A stretch of 13,725 nt of DNA from an uncultured Mycoplasmatota bacterium (GCA_900552235.1 URYZ01000023.1:1-13725); one strand, 5' to 3'. Shown: positions 1 through 6,792, counted from the first letter of the stretch. The notes: generated from the sequence alone by a model not told the origin. A program made the numbers and translations.

Positions 1-4
1 CCAT
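1..4 (-). CDS. possible 5' start of a gene running off the left edge
   Basis: On the minus strand an ATG at 4-2 is preceded by GGAGGG at 10-15 with a 5-6 base spacer, which is a good ribosome binding site and start pair. Only the start codon and one further base lie in the window, so no product can be named. The DNA upstream (about 5-184) carries no other gene. A promoter-like pair, TTGAAA at 132-127 and TAAGAT at 110-105 (16-base spacer, minus strand), could serve it, although it overlaps a hairpin. Confidence 0.35.
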
Positions 5-84
5 ATAAACCCTCCAGTTAGATAGGTTAGCATATATAAAAATGCTTTGCAAATGCCACGAATCTCATTTTTCAAGCATTAAAA

Positions 85-109
85 AAGATGAAATTTTAAA
101 ATTCATCTT
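85..109 (-). terminator. AT-rich hairpin followed by a T run (minus strand)
   Basis: AAGATGAA (85-92) pairs with TTCATCTT (102-109), and the inner TTTT/AAAA can extend the stem. On the minus strand it is followed by a run of six T. It would be a second, backup terminator for the gene ending at 205. The stem has few G-C pairs, so it is weaker than others in the window. Confidence 0.45.
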
Positions 110-183
110 AAGACTTAATTTTCACTTTTCAAATATTTTTTATACCAATTTTTAAAAAAATATTTAAAATTTTAGAAATTTAA

Positions 184-206
184 AAAAGTATGCATATACA
201 TACTTT
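184..206 (-). terminator. intrinsic terminator of the Ig-like surface protein gene
   Basis: AAAGTATG (185-192) pairs perfectly with CATACTTT (199-206) around a 6-base loop, and on the minus strand the stem is followed by T residues. The stem begins inside the stop codon of the gene ending at 205. Confidence 0.7.
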
Positions 207-1950
207 ATTTAACAATTACTTCACTACTATCAGTAGTAGTATTTACTTCATTTCCTATCGTATCATTTATATCTTTATAATCTTTTATTACAAAATTAAC
301 TTTACCTTTAGTACTATTATTATCCACTTTAATTGTAGCAATACATGTAGGTTCATCAGTTGAAGAACATACCATTTCTATATCTTTATTAAAAATATTT
401 ACTTTAGGAATAGAACTTAGTTTTCTATCAAATTTAACATTTAATATTATTAAATTATTTACATTTGCAATACTTGTATTACCATTATTGCTTTTTATTG
501 TAACACTTACAGGACTAAATGTTTCTATCTCTGTATCATTAGTACCTTTTACTGTAACATTTAAAGTATTTGTGTAAGCACCATCATTTGATTTTATAAT
601 AATTTTAGCGTTACCTTTATTTAATGCTTTTACTTCACCCTTGTTATTTACAGATACAATTTTCTCATTACTTGATATATAATTAATATTTTTGTCCGTA
701 GCATTTACAGGTATAATAGTAGGTTTTAGTATTTGAACATCATTTACATTCATAATTATGCTGTCTTCAATATCTTCTAAATATACTCTTTCCACTAAAT
801 TAACAGTACTTTTATCAACTACTCTAAGATCTATTTTAAAAGTATTACTATTTTGTTTAATTATTAAAGAAGTATAACCTTTTGTTTTTCCTCTAATTAC
901 CCTATTTTCATTTATTTCTGCAATTGATGTATCTTCAATTTCAAAAGTAATATTTTTATAACAAATATCATCTCCAAGATTAATATTTAAACTACTTTCT
1001 TCATTAAAATACGCAATAATTTGACTTTGTGGTATGTTTTCTTCACTTAATCTTTTGCATACTGTTACCATTTTATTTGCCTTTTTAGATACATCATTAT
1101 AAGTTCCCGTTACTTCAATATTAAAACTTCCTAATTTGTATGCAAATAAACTATTATTAACTTTTTTACCTACCATATTTTCATTTTTTGTAGATACAAT
1201 ATCACTATCAACAAAAAATGTATATTTTGTTTTACTTAAATTATTTTTACCTACTGATGTAACTTTAAAGCTATTATTTTCTCCATAGTAAATTATATCA
1301 TTTAATGAAAGTGATATATTATTAAGTGTTCCAGGCTTTAACATAGAATAAAGTATTAATCCTAGAATTAACACAAAAAACATTATTCCTATTATTAACA
1401 ACATTTTTTTATTTACCTTACGATTTTTAATAAAACCTAAATTACCTTCTTCATAATCAACTTCTTTTTGGTAATTATTATTTACACTATTTAATGGTAT
1501 ATTATTTATATTATTAGGTATAACACTGTTTATATTACTATTTTCTTTTTTATCTTCTTTCTTTTCTTTATTTATAAAATTGTTATTAAAGAAGAAAGGT
1601 TGTTCTTTTTTACTTGTTTTATCTAATTCATTATCAATTTCATCTAAAGATACAACAGTTGTTTTTTCTATATTATTATTAAAAAAATTAGTATTAGTAT
1701 TAGTATTGTTATTATCATTATTATTTTCTTCTTTTTCTTGTTTTTCAACATCATCAAGCTTTTTGTTATTTATTAAATCATTAATATTGGAGTAATGCAT
1801 TTTCATATCATCATTTAAAGGACTATATCCTTCTTTTTCTTTACTTTCTACAGTGCTCAATCCTAATTCATCAACATTATTTTTTTCTTCTTTTTTAATA
1901 CTTAAATTATTATTACTTTTTTTAAAGTTAATAGGAAACTTTTTACTCAT
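205..1950 (-). CDS. membrane-anchored Ig-like (BIG_2-type) surface protein with Asn-rich cytoplasmic region
   Basis: Product of 581 residues. Residues 1-180 are low-complexity and rich in Asn, Lys and Glu, with an Asn/Thr run near 77-93. A basic patch (KNRKVNKK, about 175-182) precedes one membrane segment at about 183-204, so the N-terminal part should be inside and residues 205-581 outside. Two stretches (about 315-378 and 388-468) have the pattern of bacterial Ig-like group 2 domains: a proline-containing strand, SSNEKIVSVNNKGEVKAL, then alternating strands ending in VTV. The last 110 residues look like another beta domain with a Cys pair (C528, C536). The frame stays open upstream to an ATG at 1995, but the -10 box at 1983-1978 lies downstream of that codon. 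ATG 1950, behind AAGGG, is therefore the start. Its function is probably adhesion or surface display; ligand and partners are unknown. Confidence 0.75.
   Translation of the reverse strand: MSKKFPINFKKSNNNLSIKKEEKNNVDELGLSTVESKEKEGYSPLNDDMKMHYSNINDLINNKKLDDVEKQEKEENNNDNNNTNTNTNFFNNNIEKTTVVSLDEIDNELDKTSKKEQPFFFNNNFINKEKKEDKKENSNINSVIPNNINNIPLNSVNNNYQKEVDYEEGNLGFIKNRKVNKKMLLIIGIMFFVLILGLILYSMLKPGTLNNISLSLNDIIYYGENNSFKVTSVGKNNLSKTKYTFFVDSDIVSTKNENMVGKKVNNSLFAYKLGSFNIEVTGTYNDVSKKANKMVTVCKRLSEENIPQSQIIAYFNEESSLNINLGDDICYKNITFEIEDTSIAEINENRVIRGKTKGYTSLIIKQNSNTFKIDLRVVDKSTVNLVERVYLEDIEDSIIMNVNDVQILKPTIIPVNATDKNINYISSNEKIVSVNNKGEVKALNKGNAKIIIKSNDGAYTNTLNVTVKGTNDTEIETFSPVSVTIKSNNGNTSIANVNNLIILNVKFDRKLSSIPKVNIFNKDIEMVCSSTDEPTCIATIKVDNNSTKGKVNFVIKDYKDINDTIGNEVNTTTDSSEVIVK
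1687..1707. repeat. short tandem repeat, (ATTAGT)x3 plus ATT
   Basis: Three and a half copies of a 6-base unit lie inside the surface protein gene and encode alternating Asn-Thr on the minus strand. The unit is a multiple of three, so gain or loss of copies changes linker length without shifting the frame. Confidence 0.8.
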
Positions 1951-1977
1951 CTTTATCCCTTCCCTTATTCTAATATT

Positions 1978-2006
1978 ATTATATATTATGGACATTTTAT
2001 AGTCAA
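1978..2006 (-). promoter_or_regulatory. sigma-A promoter of the Ig-like surface protein gene
   Basis: On the minus strand TTGACT (2006-2001) and TATAAT (1983-1978) are separated by exactly 17 bases. The predicted transcription start near 1971 gives a short leader before the AAGGG ribosome binding site and ATG at 1950. This is one of the best promoter matches in the window. Confidence 0.8.
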
Positions 2007-2045
2007 TTAAAACATTTTAAACTTTTAAAAAAACTATTTTTATTT

Positions 2046-2051
2046 TATAAT
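2046..2051 (+). promoter_or_regulatory. -10 box of the HIT gene
   Basis: A perfect TATAAT lies 13 bases before the GAGGA ribosome binding site of the HIT gene. At 17 bases upstream only a poor -35 (TTTTAA, 2023-2028) is present, so promoter strength is uncertain. Confidence 0.4.
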
Positions 2052-2074
2052 AAAATTAAGAAAGTGAGGAAAAT

Positions 2075-2440
2075 ATGAATAATTGTATTTTTTGTAAAAT
2101 AATAAATAATGAAATACCAAGTTATACTTTATACGAAGATGAAATGGTAAAGGTATTTTTGGATATTAACCCCGAAAGACCAGGACATACTTTAATAATA
2201 CCAAAAACACATTTTGTTGATATAAATGATATTTCTATAGAAACTTTAAATCATATTTCATTAATTAGTAAAAAAACAACTACTCTTTTAAAAGAAAAAT
2301 TAAATTATGATGGTTTAAGACTTGTTCAAAATAATGGCGTTTTAGAAGAAGTTAAACATTATCATTTACATTTAATTCCTTTTTATCAAGATGGTTTTAG
2401 TAAATCAGTAGAAGAAGTTTATGAAATACTGACACATTAA
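2075..2440 (+). CDS. HIT-family (histidine triad) nucleotide hydrolase
   Basis: Product of 121 residues, the usual length for a branch I HIT protein. It opens with CIFCKI (Cys4, Cys7), the zinc-binding pair found in many Gram-positive members. It has RPGHTLIIPK (35-44) with the following His46, and the triad HYHLHLIP at 95-102 with His95, His97 and His99. In this family the central His is the nucleophile that cleaves purine nucleoside phosphoramidates and AMP-linked substrates. One oddity is the loop between NNG (86-88) and the triad: the family normally has a Gly-Gln element there, but here it is about two residues shorter and reads VLEEVK. The start follows GAGGA by four bases. In Bacillus a HIT gene lies in the same neighbourhood as prsA, and the pairing here may be a remnant of that order. 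Confidence 0.92.
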   Translation: MNNCIFCKIINNEIPSYTLYEDEMVKVFLDINPERPGHTLIIPKTHFVDINDISIETLNHISLISKKTTTLLKEKLNYDGLRLVQNNGVLEEVKHYHLHLIPFYQDGFSKSVEEVYEILTH

Positions 2441-2466
2441 AAAGAGGTTTAAAAGCCTCTTTTTAA
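2437..2466. terminator. bidirectional terminator between the HIT gene and the YjcZ-like genes
   Basis: TTAAAAAGAGG (2437-2447) pairs fully with CCTCTTTTTAA (2456-2466) around an 8-base loop. T-rich DNA follows on the plus strand and the complementary T run lies on the minus strand, so it can end both convergent transcripts. The stem starts within the HIT stop codon. Confidence 0.8.
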
Positions 2467-2484
2467 GTTTTTTAAATATTTTTA

Positions 2485-2622
2485 TTAATAGCAACATACA
2501 TTATTATTAGTTCCAAATGAACTAAAAATTATAGCAAGTAAGATATATAATACAACAACGATTAATAATCCACTTCCTGTATGTTTTCCTGGTTTTTCAT
2601 TACAGCATTCATTATTTTTCAT
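2485..2622 (-). CDS. YjcZ-like small single-pass membrane protein, 45 residues
   Basis: A short minus-strand frame begins at ATG 2622 behind AAGGGGG with a 7-base spacer and ends at TAA 2485. The protein has a charged N-terminus with a Cys pair (C6, C7), a Gly-Ser-Gly turn, one hydrophobic segment (GLLIVVVLYILLAIIF, 18-33), and a short Asn-rich tail ending in a second Cys pair (C43, C44). The hydrophobic core resembles the YjcZ/YrkM family of tiny sporulation-associated proteins of Bacilli, typified by a LIVVLFILLIIVGA-type segment. It lies 12 bases after the sister gene at 2635-2712, and its ribosome binding site abuts the stop of that gene, so the two are co-transcribed. Family assignment rests on pattern only; the existence of the gene is well supported by its ribosome binding site and layout. 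Confidence 0.7.
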   Translation of the reverse strand: MKNNECCNEKPGKHTGSGLLIVVVLYILLAIIFSSFGTNNNVCCY

Positions 2623-2634
2623 ACATACACCCCC

Positions 2635-2712
2635 TTAAATCCAAGCACCTAGTATTATAATTAGTAAAATAAATAAAACTAATACGATTGCTGATGATGA
2701 TACATAATTCAT
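2635..2712 (-). CDS. YjcZ-family small membrane protein, 25 residues
   Basis: ATG at 2712 follows an almost perfect AGGAGGAG (2726-2719) by six bases, and the frame stops at 2635. The 25-residue product is a short polar head followed by AIVLVLFILLIIILGAWI, very close to the classic YjcZ-family pattern known from Bacillus spore proteomes. It is the first gene of a two-gene minus-strand unit with the 45-residue paralogue. Upstream is a sigma-K-like promoter (2770-2744) rather than a clear vegetative one. The role is unknown even in Bacillus, where these proteins are associated with spores. Genes this short are routinely missed by gene callers. Confidence 0.75.
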   Translation of the reverse strand: MNYVSSSAIVLVLFILLIIILGAWI

Positions 2713-2743
2713 AAATAACTCCTCCTTTTTTATTGTTCTAAAT

Positions 2744-2770
2744 TATTTTATGGGTTTTTGTGAAATTTGT
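2744..2770 (-). promoter_or_regulatory. sigma-K-like promoter of the YjcZ-like pair
   Basis: On the minus strand AC (2770-2769), a 16-base spacer and CATAAAATA (2752-2744) match the sigma-K consensus AC-N16/17-CATANNNTA. A start site near 2737 gives a leader of about 25 bases containing the AGGAGGAG ribosome binding site. The same arrangement with the same spacer precedes the CotD-like gene. Sigma-E and sigma-K consensus sequences overlap, so which factor would act is inference. Confidence 0.5.
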
Positions 2771-2790
2771 GTATATAAAAGACTAAATTA

Positions 2791-2819
2791 TTGTATTTTT
2801 TTTAAATTTTTGATAAGAT
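2791..2819 (+). promoter_or_regulatory. promoter of the PrsA-like gene
   Basis: TTGTAT (2791-2796) and TAAGAT (2814-2819) are separated by 17 bases. The predicted start site lies just upstream of the AAAGGAGG ribosome binding site. Confidence 0.55.
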
Positions 2820-2851
2820 AAACATGTAACTATTTAAAGGAGGATATAATT

Positions 2852-3865
2852 ATGAACAAAATAATTAAAAATAGTGGTAAAATTCTTATCTCAGGTTTAT
2901 TAATTTTTTCACTTGTAGGATGTGGAAAAGTACCAGTTTTAAAAAATGGTGAAGAAGCTGTTGTAACAAGTGATGCCAAAAATATTTCTGTTACTGAATT
3001 TTATGAAAAAATTAAAGAAAAATATGGAGTAAACGTTTTAGTAGATATGATTGATGAAATGATTTTAAGTGACAAATACAAAGAAACTACTAAAGAAGAA
3101 AAAGAATATATAAAGGAAAAAGTTAAAGAAGTTGAAGATTCTGCTAAACAATATAATACAACTTTTGAATATTTAATTGCTTATTATTATGGATTAGAAT
3201 CAAAAACTGAATTTGAAAAATTTGTTTCACTTTCTTACAGAAGAAATGAAGCAGTTAAAGAATTGGTTAAAAAAGGTTTAACTGATAAAGAAATTCAAAA
3301 ATATTACGATGAAAATATTTTTGGAGATATTAGAACTAAACATATTTTAATTTCTATTGATACCCTTGATGGAATGACTACTGAAGAAAAAAATAATAAA
3401 GAAAAAGAAGCTTTAAATAAAGCAAAAGATATTATTAAAAAGTTAAATAATGGTGAAGATTTTGATAAACTTGCTAAAGAATATTCAACTGATAAAGCTA
3501 CTAAAGACAAAGGTGGCGATACAGGATGGTTTAATACTGGTGATATGCTTGAAGAATTTGAAAAAGCAGCATATAATCTTAAAAAAGGAACATATACAAC
3601 TACTCCAGTTAAAACTAAATATGGATATCATATAATCTATAAAACTGATGAAAAGAAAAAACCTGAACTTAAAGATGTTAAAACTACTATTAAAGAAACA
3701 CTTGTTACAAAAAAATTAAGTGAAGATAGTGCTTTATTCTATAAAAAACTTGAAGAATTAAGAAAAGAATATGGTGTTGAAATTCATGATGATAAATTAA
3801 ATGGCGATTTTAATACTTATATGTCTAAATTAAAAACTAGTTCTAATAATTCTAATAATAAATAA
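2852..3865 (+). CDS. prsA: PrsA-like parvulin-type peptidyl-prolyl isomerase lipoprotein
   Basis: Product of 337 residues, close to the usual PrsA length (about 290-340). It has a lipoprotein signal: lysines, a hydrophobic segment (11-20) and lipobox LVGC with Cys24, so it should be anchored to the outer face of the membrane. An N-terminal helical foldase region (about 40-155) is followed by a parvulin domain at about 161-266. That domain shows the KHILIS strand, FDKLAKEYSTD (203-214), GGDTGWFNTGDM (221-232), EFEKAAYNLKKG and KTKYGYHIIY (254-263). A charged C-terminal helix and a Ser/Asn tail follow. Members of this family fold exported proteins, and this one probably acts on the secreted and surface proteins of the cell. 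The start follows AAAGGAGG. It is transcribed alone, ending at a strong terminator. Confidence 0.92.
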   Translation: MNKIIKNSGKILISGLLIFSLVGCGKVPVLKNGEEAVVTSDAKNISVTEFYEKIKEKYGVNVLVDMIDEMILSDKYKETTKEEKEYIKEKVKEVEDSAKQYNTTFEYLIAYYYGLESKTEFEKFVSLSYRRNEAVKELVKKGLTDKEIQKYYDENIFGDIRTKHILISIDTLDGMTTEEKNNKEKEALNKAKDIIKKLNNGEDFDKLAKEYSTDKATKDKGGDTGWFNTGDMLEEFEKAAYNLKKGTYTTTPVKTKYGYHIIYKTDEKKKPELKDVKTTIKETLVTKKLSEDSALFYKKLEELRKEYGVEIHDDKLNGDFNTYMSKLKTSSNNSNNK

Positions 3866-3895
3866 AAATATGTGGGATTTATCTCACATATTTTT
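3864..3895. terminator. bidirectional terminator between prsA and recX
   Basis: AAAAATATGTG (3864-3874) pairs with CACATATTTTT (3885-3895). Three more pairs inside (including one G-T) leave a 4-base loop. The stem overlaps both stop codons, so convergent transcripts from both sides end in it. Confidence 0.88.
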
Positions 3896-4625
3896 ATTTA
3901 AACAAACCTTTTTGATAAAGTTTTTGTTTTATTTTTTGTTCTAATTCATAAGAAGTATATTTTTTAGATAACTTATTATATAACTTATTATATTCTTTTT
4001 CATAAATACTTGTTTCATCAAAGTTAATATTATTAATATTTTTATCTATTATTTCAACGTTAAATCCTTGATTAATAAGATTAAGTTTTATATTATTTTT
4101 TAAATTATATACTGACTTATTCTTATTAGTTTTAACTTTTTTATCTATTATTTTTTTTATTTTTTCTTCTTCTTTTTCTTTAGTAAATACTTTAATATTT
4201 TTATCTATAATGCTTTTATCTATTCCTAATTTTTCAAGTTCATGAATTATTTTATTAGGTCCAATATTTTTTAAGTTTATCGAATCATTTATATAACATT
4301 TTGTAAAATAATCATCATTTAAATAGCCTTCTTTAGTTAAATTAAGAATTATTTTTTCTATTAAATCTTTGTTAAATTCTTTTGCTAAATATTTTTCTAT
4401 TTCATTTGTACTACGCATTTTTACTTTTAAATAATTTAATGCTTTATAATAAGCTTCATAAAAAATATTTTCATCTAAATATTGTTTTAATTCATTCTCT
4501 TTTATTTCTTTTTTCAATAAAATCATATTTTTTATAATAGTATCTTCATAAAGGATTATGTCATTATTATCTAAAGTTATTTTATATTTATTACCTGGTA
4601 ATTTCTTATACTTTATTATTTTCAT
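3894..4625 (-). CDS. recX: RecX-family regulatory protein
   Basis: Product of 243 residues, near the long Firmicute form of RecX (about 260). The central part carries the family pattern of repeated three-helix units: AYYKALNYLKVKMRSTNEIEKYL (about 57-79), then LTKEGYLNDDYFTKCYINDS (about 96-115) with the usual helix, GPNKIIHELEKLGID, and two further degenerate repeats to the C-terminus. RecX proteins bind RecA filaments and restrain recombination and SOS activity. The start follows AAGAGG by five bases and a strong promoter lies upstream. recA is not in the window. The protein is unusually rich in Lys, Asn and Ile, as are its neighbours. Confidence is high for the family and moderate for RecA control. 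Confidence 0.88.
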   Translation of the reverse strand: MKIIKYKKLPGNKYKITLDNNDIILYEDTIIKNMILLKKEIKENELKQYLDENIFYEAYYKALNYLKVKMRSTNEIEKYLAKEFNKDLIEKIILNLTKEGYLNDDYFTKCYINDSINLKNIGPNKIIHELEKLGIDKSIIDKNIKVFTKEKEEEKIKKIIDKKVKTNKNKSVYNLKNNIKLNLINQGFNVEIIDKNINNINFDETSIYEKEYNKLYNKLSKKYTSYELEQKIKQKLYQKGLFK

Positions 4626-4668
4626 ACATACCTCTTTTCATAAATTTAAATGTTTTTCATATAAATTT

Positions 4669-4697
4669 AATATAGTACAATAAAAGTGTTTAGTCAA
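4669..4697 (-). promoter_or_regulatory. sigma-A promoter of recX
   Basis: On the minus strand TTGACT (4697-4692) and TATATT (4674-4669) are separated by 17 bases. The start site would fall near 4662, giving a leader of about 36 bases before ATG 4625. No obvious LexA-type operator was seen. Confidence 0.75.
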
Positions 4698-4708
4698 ACA
4701 AATTTTTC

Positions 4709-4737
4709 TTGTATTTTGTAATATTTAATGATACCAT
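4709..4737 (+). promoter_or_regulatory. weak promoter of the DUF4282-like gene
   Basis: TTGTAT (4709-4714) and TACCAT (4732-4737) have a 17-base spacer, each matching four of six consensus positions. It is divergent from the recX promoter, with only about 11 bases between the two -35 boxes. Confidence 0.35.
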
Positions 4738-4764
4738 ATAAGTAGAAAGGAGTGTTTGTTTTTT

Positions 4765-5163
4765 ATGTATAATTATGACTATATCAATTCACCTAGTAAT
4801 ACTGCTGCTTTAGCAGGAAGCGCTATTTGGGGAATTATCGCTTCAGTATTAGCAGTTATTGGAGGAATTCTAGTTTATTTCTTATTTATTAAGAAAGATA
4901 ATAAAGGATTAAGTAAAAAACTTGTTACTTTAAAAGAATTACTTGATTTTAGAATAATGATTATTGAACCAATTTTAAAAGTTTTATATTTAATTGGTAC
5001 AATTTATGTTATTTTAGTATCATTCTCATTCATTAGTGTAAGTTTCTTACTATTCTTAGTTATATTAATCCTTGGACCAATCGTAATTAGATTAGTTTAT
5101 GAAGGCTTCCTAATTATGATTATGATTTGGAAAAATACAAAAGAAATAGCACAAAAAAAATAA
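4765..5163 (+). CDS. DUF4282-like integral membrane protein
   Basis: Product of 132 residues from ATG 4765, with AGGAG at 4748-4752. A TTG at 4756 is also in frame but sits only three bases from that ribosome binding site, so it was not chosen. A short polar N-terminus leads into a first membrane segment (about 20-43) and a Lys-rich cytoplasmic loop. Next comes LLDFRIMIIEPILKVLYLIG (59-78) and a second long hydrophobic stretch that could cross twice. The end reads ILGPIVIRLVYEGFLIMI then KNTKEI. That C-terminal pattern (a Phe-Arg start, an LGP-x-x-x-R-x-x-x-E core, then a charged helix) is what I recall for DUF4282. Function is unknown for the family. It is transcribed alone. Confidence 0.65.
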   Translation: MYNYDYINSPSNTAALAGSAIWGIIASVLAVIGGILVYFLFIKKDNKGLSKKLVTLKELLDFRIMIIEPILKVLYLIGTIYVILVSFSFISVSFLLFLVILILGPIVIRLVYEGFLIMIMIWKNTKEIAQKK

Positions 5164-5186
5164 TCCGTAATTGGATTATTTTTTTT
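5153..5186. terminator. bidirectional terminator between the DUF4282-like gene and rpoZ
   Basis: A perfect 14-bp stem, AAAAAAAATAATCC (5153-5166) with GGATTATTTTTTTT (5173-5186), encloses a 6-base loop. It is flanked by A and T runs on the two sides and includes both stop codons (5161-5163 and 5176-5178), so the two genes share one terminator. Confidence 0.92.
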
Positions 5187-5388
5187 CATCTTGTTGTTTT
5201 ATTATAATTAAATTGTCTGCTACTTCTTCAAGCGCCCTACCTATATTCTTTTTAGAAACATAATCTTCTTCATTTTTTTGTAAATTATTATTTTCTCTTA
5301 TATCATCGCTTCTTAAAGCTGCAAGATGGACTAAACGATATTTACTATCTACTACATTTAATAATTTATCAATTGAAGGATATATCAT
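5176..5388 (-). CDS. rpoZ: RNA polymerase omega subunit
   Basis: Product of 70 residues with the omega pattern: MIYPSIDKLL at the N-terminus, VDSKYRLVHLAALRS (13-27) and KKNIGRALEEVADNLI (46-61). Omega wraps the C-terminal tail of the beta-prime subunit and helps assemble and stabilise RNA polymerase. The ATG at 5388 follows GGGGAG with about ten bases. An in-frame TTG at 5406 would put the start upstream of that ribosome binding site, so it was rejected. In many Firmicutes rpoZ follows gmk, but here it stands alone, 92 bases downstream of the patatin-like gene on the same strand and ending in a shared terminator. It may be read partly from the patatin-like promoter, since no terminator separates them. 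Confidence 0.85.
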   Translation of the reverse strand: MIYPSIDKLLNVVDSKYRLVHLAALRSDDIRENNNLQKNEEDYVSKKNIGRALEEVADNLIIIKQQDEKK

Positions 5389-5480
5389 ATGTATCACACT
5401 CCCCAATATTATAATAAAACACTTAAAAATATTTTACAATAAATTTGACAAAATTAGACAAATTATTTTACTGATGTATT

Positions 5481-6764
5481 TTACTTTAAATTTAACTCTT
5501 TTAAAATATCATCATAAATACTATCAGCTTTTAAAAGTACACTATGCTTTTTAGATATAGCTATTAAATATACTGTACAAAGATATTCCCTTGGAAATAT
5601 TAAAGATAAATTATACATTTCCTTTATTATTTCTTCTTTATTTTCATTTTTCATATATTTATTATACATATATCCTATTAAAAATTTATCTTTTAAGTTT
5701 TTATTTATTTTAATATAATCAAGTTCTTTAACTTTTTTTACTAACATTCTATTATATTTTTTTATTGAATAAATATTTTCTGTAGGAATATCAAATAATA
5801 TTCCAAGATGTTCTAAAGCTTCTTCTACTTCTTCTTTGAAATCATGATTATATTTTATTTTTACAAATAACTTATTTATCTTAGCAATACTAAATAGTTC
5901 ATTTACTATTTTATTTTTTGGTTCATTTAGAATAGTAGATTTTAAAATTTCAATAAAATATTTATTTAATTCATTATATGATTTATCTAAATCATTTTTC
6001 TTAAATGTATATATATTTCCATCTAACTTATTAAAATGTTTCATTGTATCGTTATAACCATATTTTATATTTTTATTAGCATATTCTTTTGTAAAAGTTA
6101 ATGTAAGTGGTGTTTTATCTTTCATTTTTATAACATCTACTTTTATATTTTTATCTTTTGGTTTTTTATTAATAGCAAGAACAGATAAATCAACTGCAAG
6201 TATTTCAGTTGCTCCCATATCAATTGCAAGATTAATAGGAATGCCATCATAAAACCCTCCATCTATAAAACTTTCATCATTTATATCTTGGGCGTGTACG
6301 AAAGGATAACAAATAGAACTCGCACAAATATAATCAACAAGTTTTCCATATGGTATTTGTTCTTTAGTTAAAAATCTTGGCTTTTTATTTGTAAGTGATA
6401 CCGTAACAAGTCCATAGTCAATTTTAGATTTTCTAACTTTTTCTTCATTAATATTTTTTTTAAGAAAATTATAAGCATTAGAAAAACTAATTCCTCCAGA
6501 AGACATTTGTTTTACAAGAAGTTTTATATCTTCTTTTGACATCTTACTTCCTATTGCAACATCAAACAAATCCGATGTTGTTATTTTTTGCCACATTTTT
6601 AGACATTTTTTATATTCGTTAGCAACATAAAAAGCTCCATTTATTGAACCAATAGATACACCTGTTACAATATCAAATTTCATATGAAGTTTTCTTAGTG
6701 CTTTAAAAACTCCTACTTCATAACTACCTTTAGCTCCTCCGCCACCTAATACTAATGCTTTCAC
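5481..6764 (-). CDS. patatin-like phospholipase family protein
   Basis: Product of 427 residues. The N-terminal 200 residues form a patatin domain: glycine-rich oxyanion loop LGGGGAKGSYEVGV (6-19), nucleophile elbow GVSIGS with Ser37, and DGGFYDG with the dyad Asp168. Serine and aspartate are both intact, so it should be an active lipid acyl hydrolase, probably intracellular because no signal peptide or membrane segment is seen. Residues from about 205 to the end are helical, Lys/Asn-rich and not recognised. The length is well above the roughly 250-300 residues of compact bacterial members. The start is GTG, eight bases after AGGAAGTG. A promoter with an extended -10 lies upstream, and rpoZ follows on the same strand. 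The natural lipid substrate is unknown. Confidence 0.88.
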   Translation of the reverse strand: MKALVLGGGGAKGSYEVGVFKALRKLHMKFDIVTGVSIGSINGAFYVANEYKKCLKMWQKITTSDLFDVAIGSKMSKEDIKLLVKQMSSGGISFSNAYNFLKKNINEEKVRKSKIDYGLVTVSLTNKKPRFLTKEQIPYGKLVDYICASSICYPFVHAQDINDESFIDGGFYDGIPINLAIDMGATEILAVDLSVLAINKKPKDKNIKVDVIKMKDKTPLTLTFTKEYANKNIKYGYNDTMKHFNKLDGNIYTFKKNDLDKSYNELNKYFIEILKSTILNEPKNKIVNELFSIAKINKLFVKIKYNHDFKEEVEEALEHLGILFDIPTENIYSIKKYNRMLVKKVKELDYIKINKNLKDKFLIGYMYNKYMKNENKEEIIKEMYNLSLIFPREYLCTVYLIAISKKHSVLLKADSIYDDILKELNLK

Positions 6765-6792
6765 AAAAAAATCACTTCCTATCTATATCTAT

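Noticed and set aside
1580..1795. Open plus-strand frame of about 70 codons rich in Leu and Ser
   Set aside because: It is the reverse of the Asn/Glu-rich part of the surface protein gene and has no ribosome binding site or family pattern.
3304..3635. Open frames on both strands inside the PrsA-like gene
   Set aside because: They lie wholly inside a clear parvulin-domain gene and show only complementary codon shadows.
5408..5413. Perfect TATAAT on the minus strand just before rpoZ
   Set aside because: It lies only about four bases from the ribosome binding site, so a transcript starting there would lack it.
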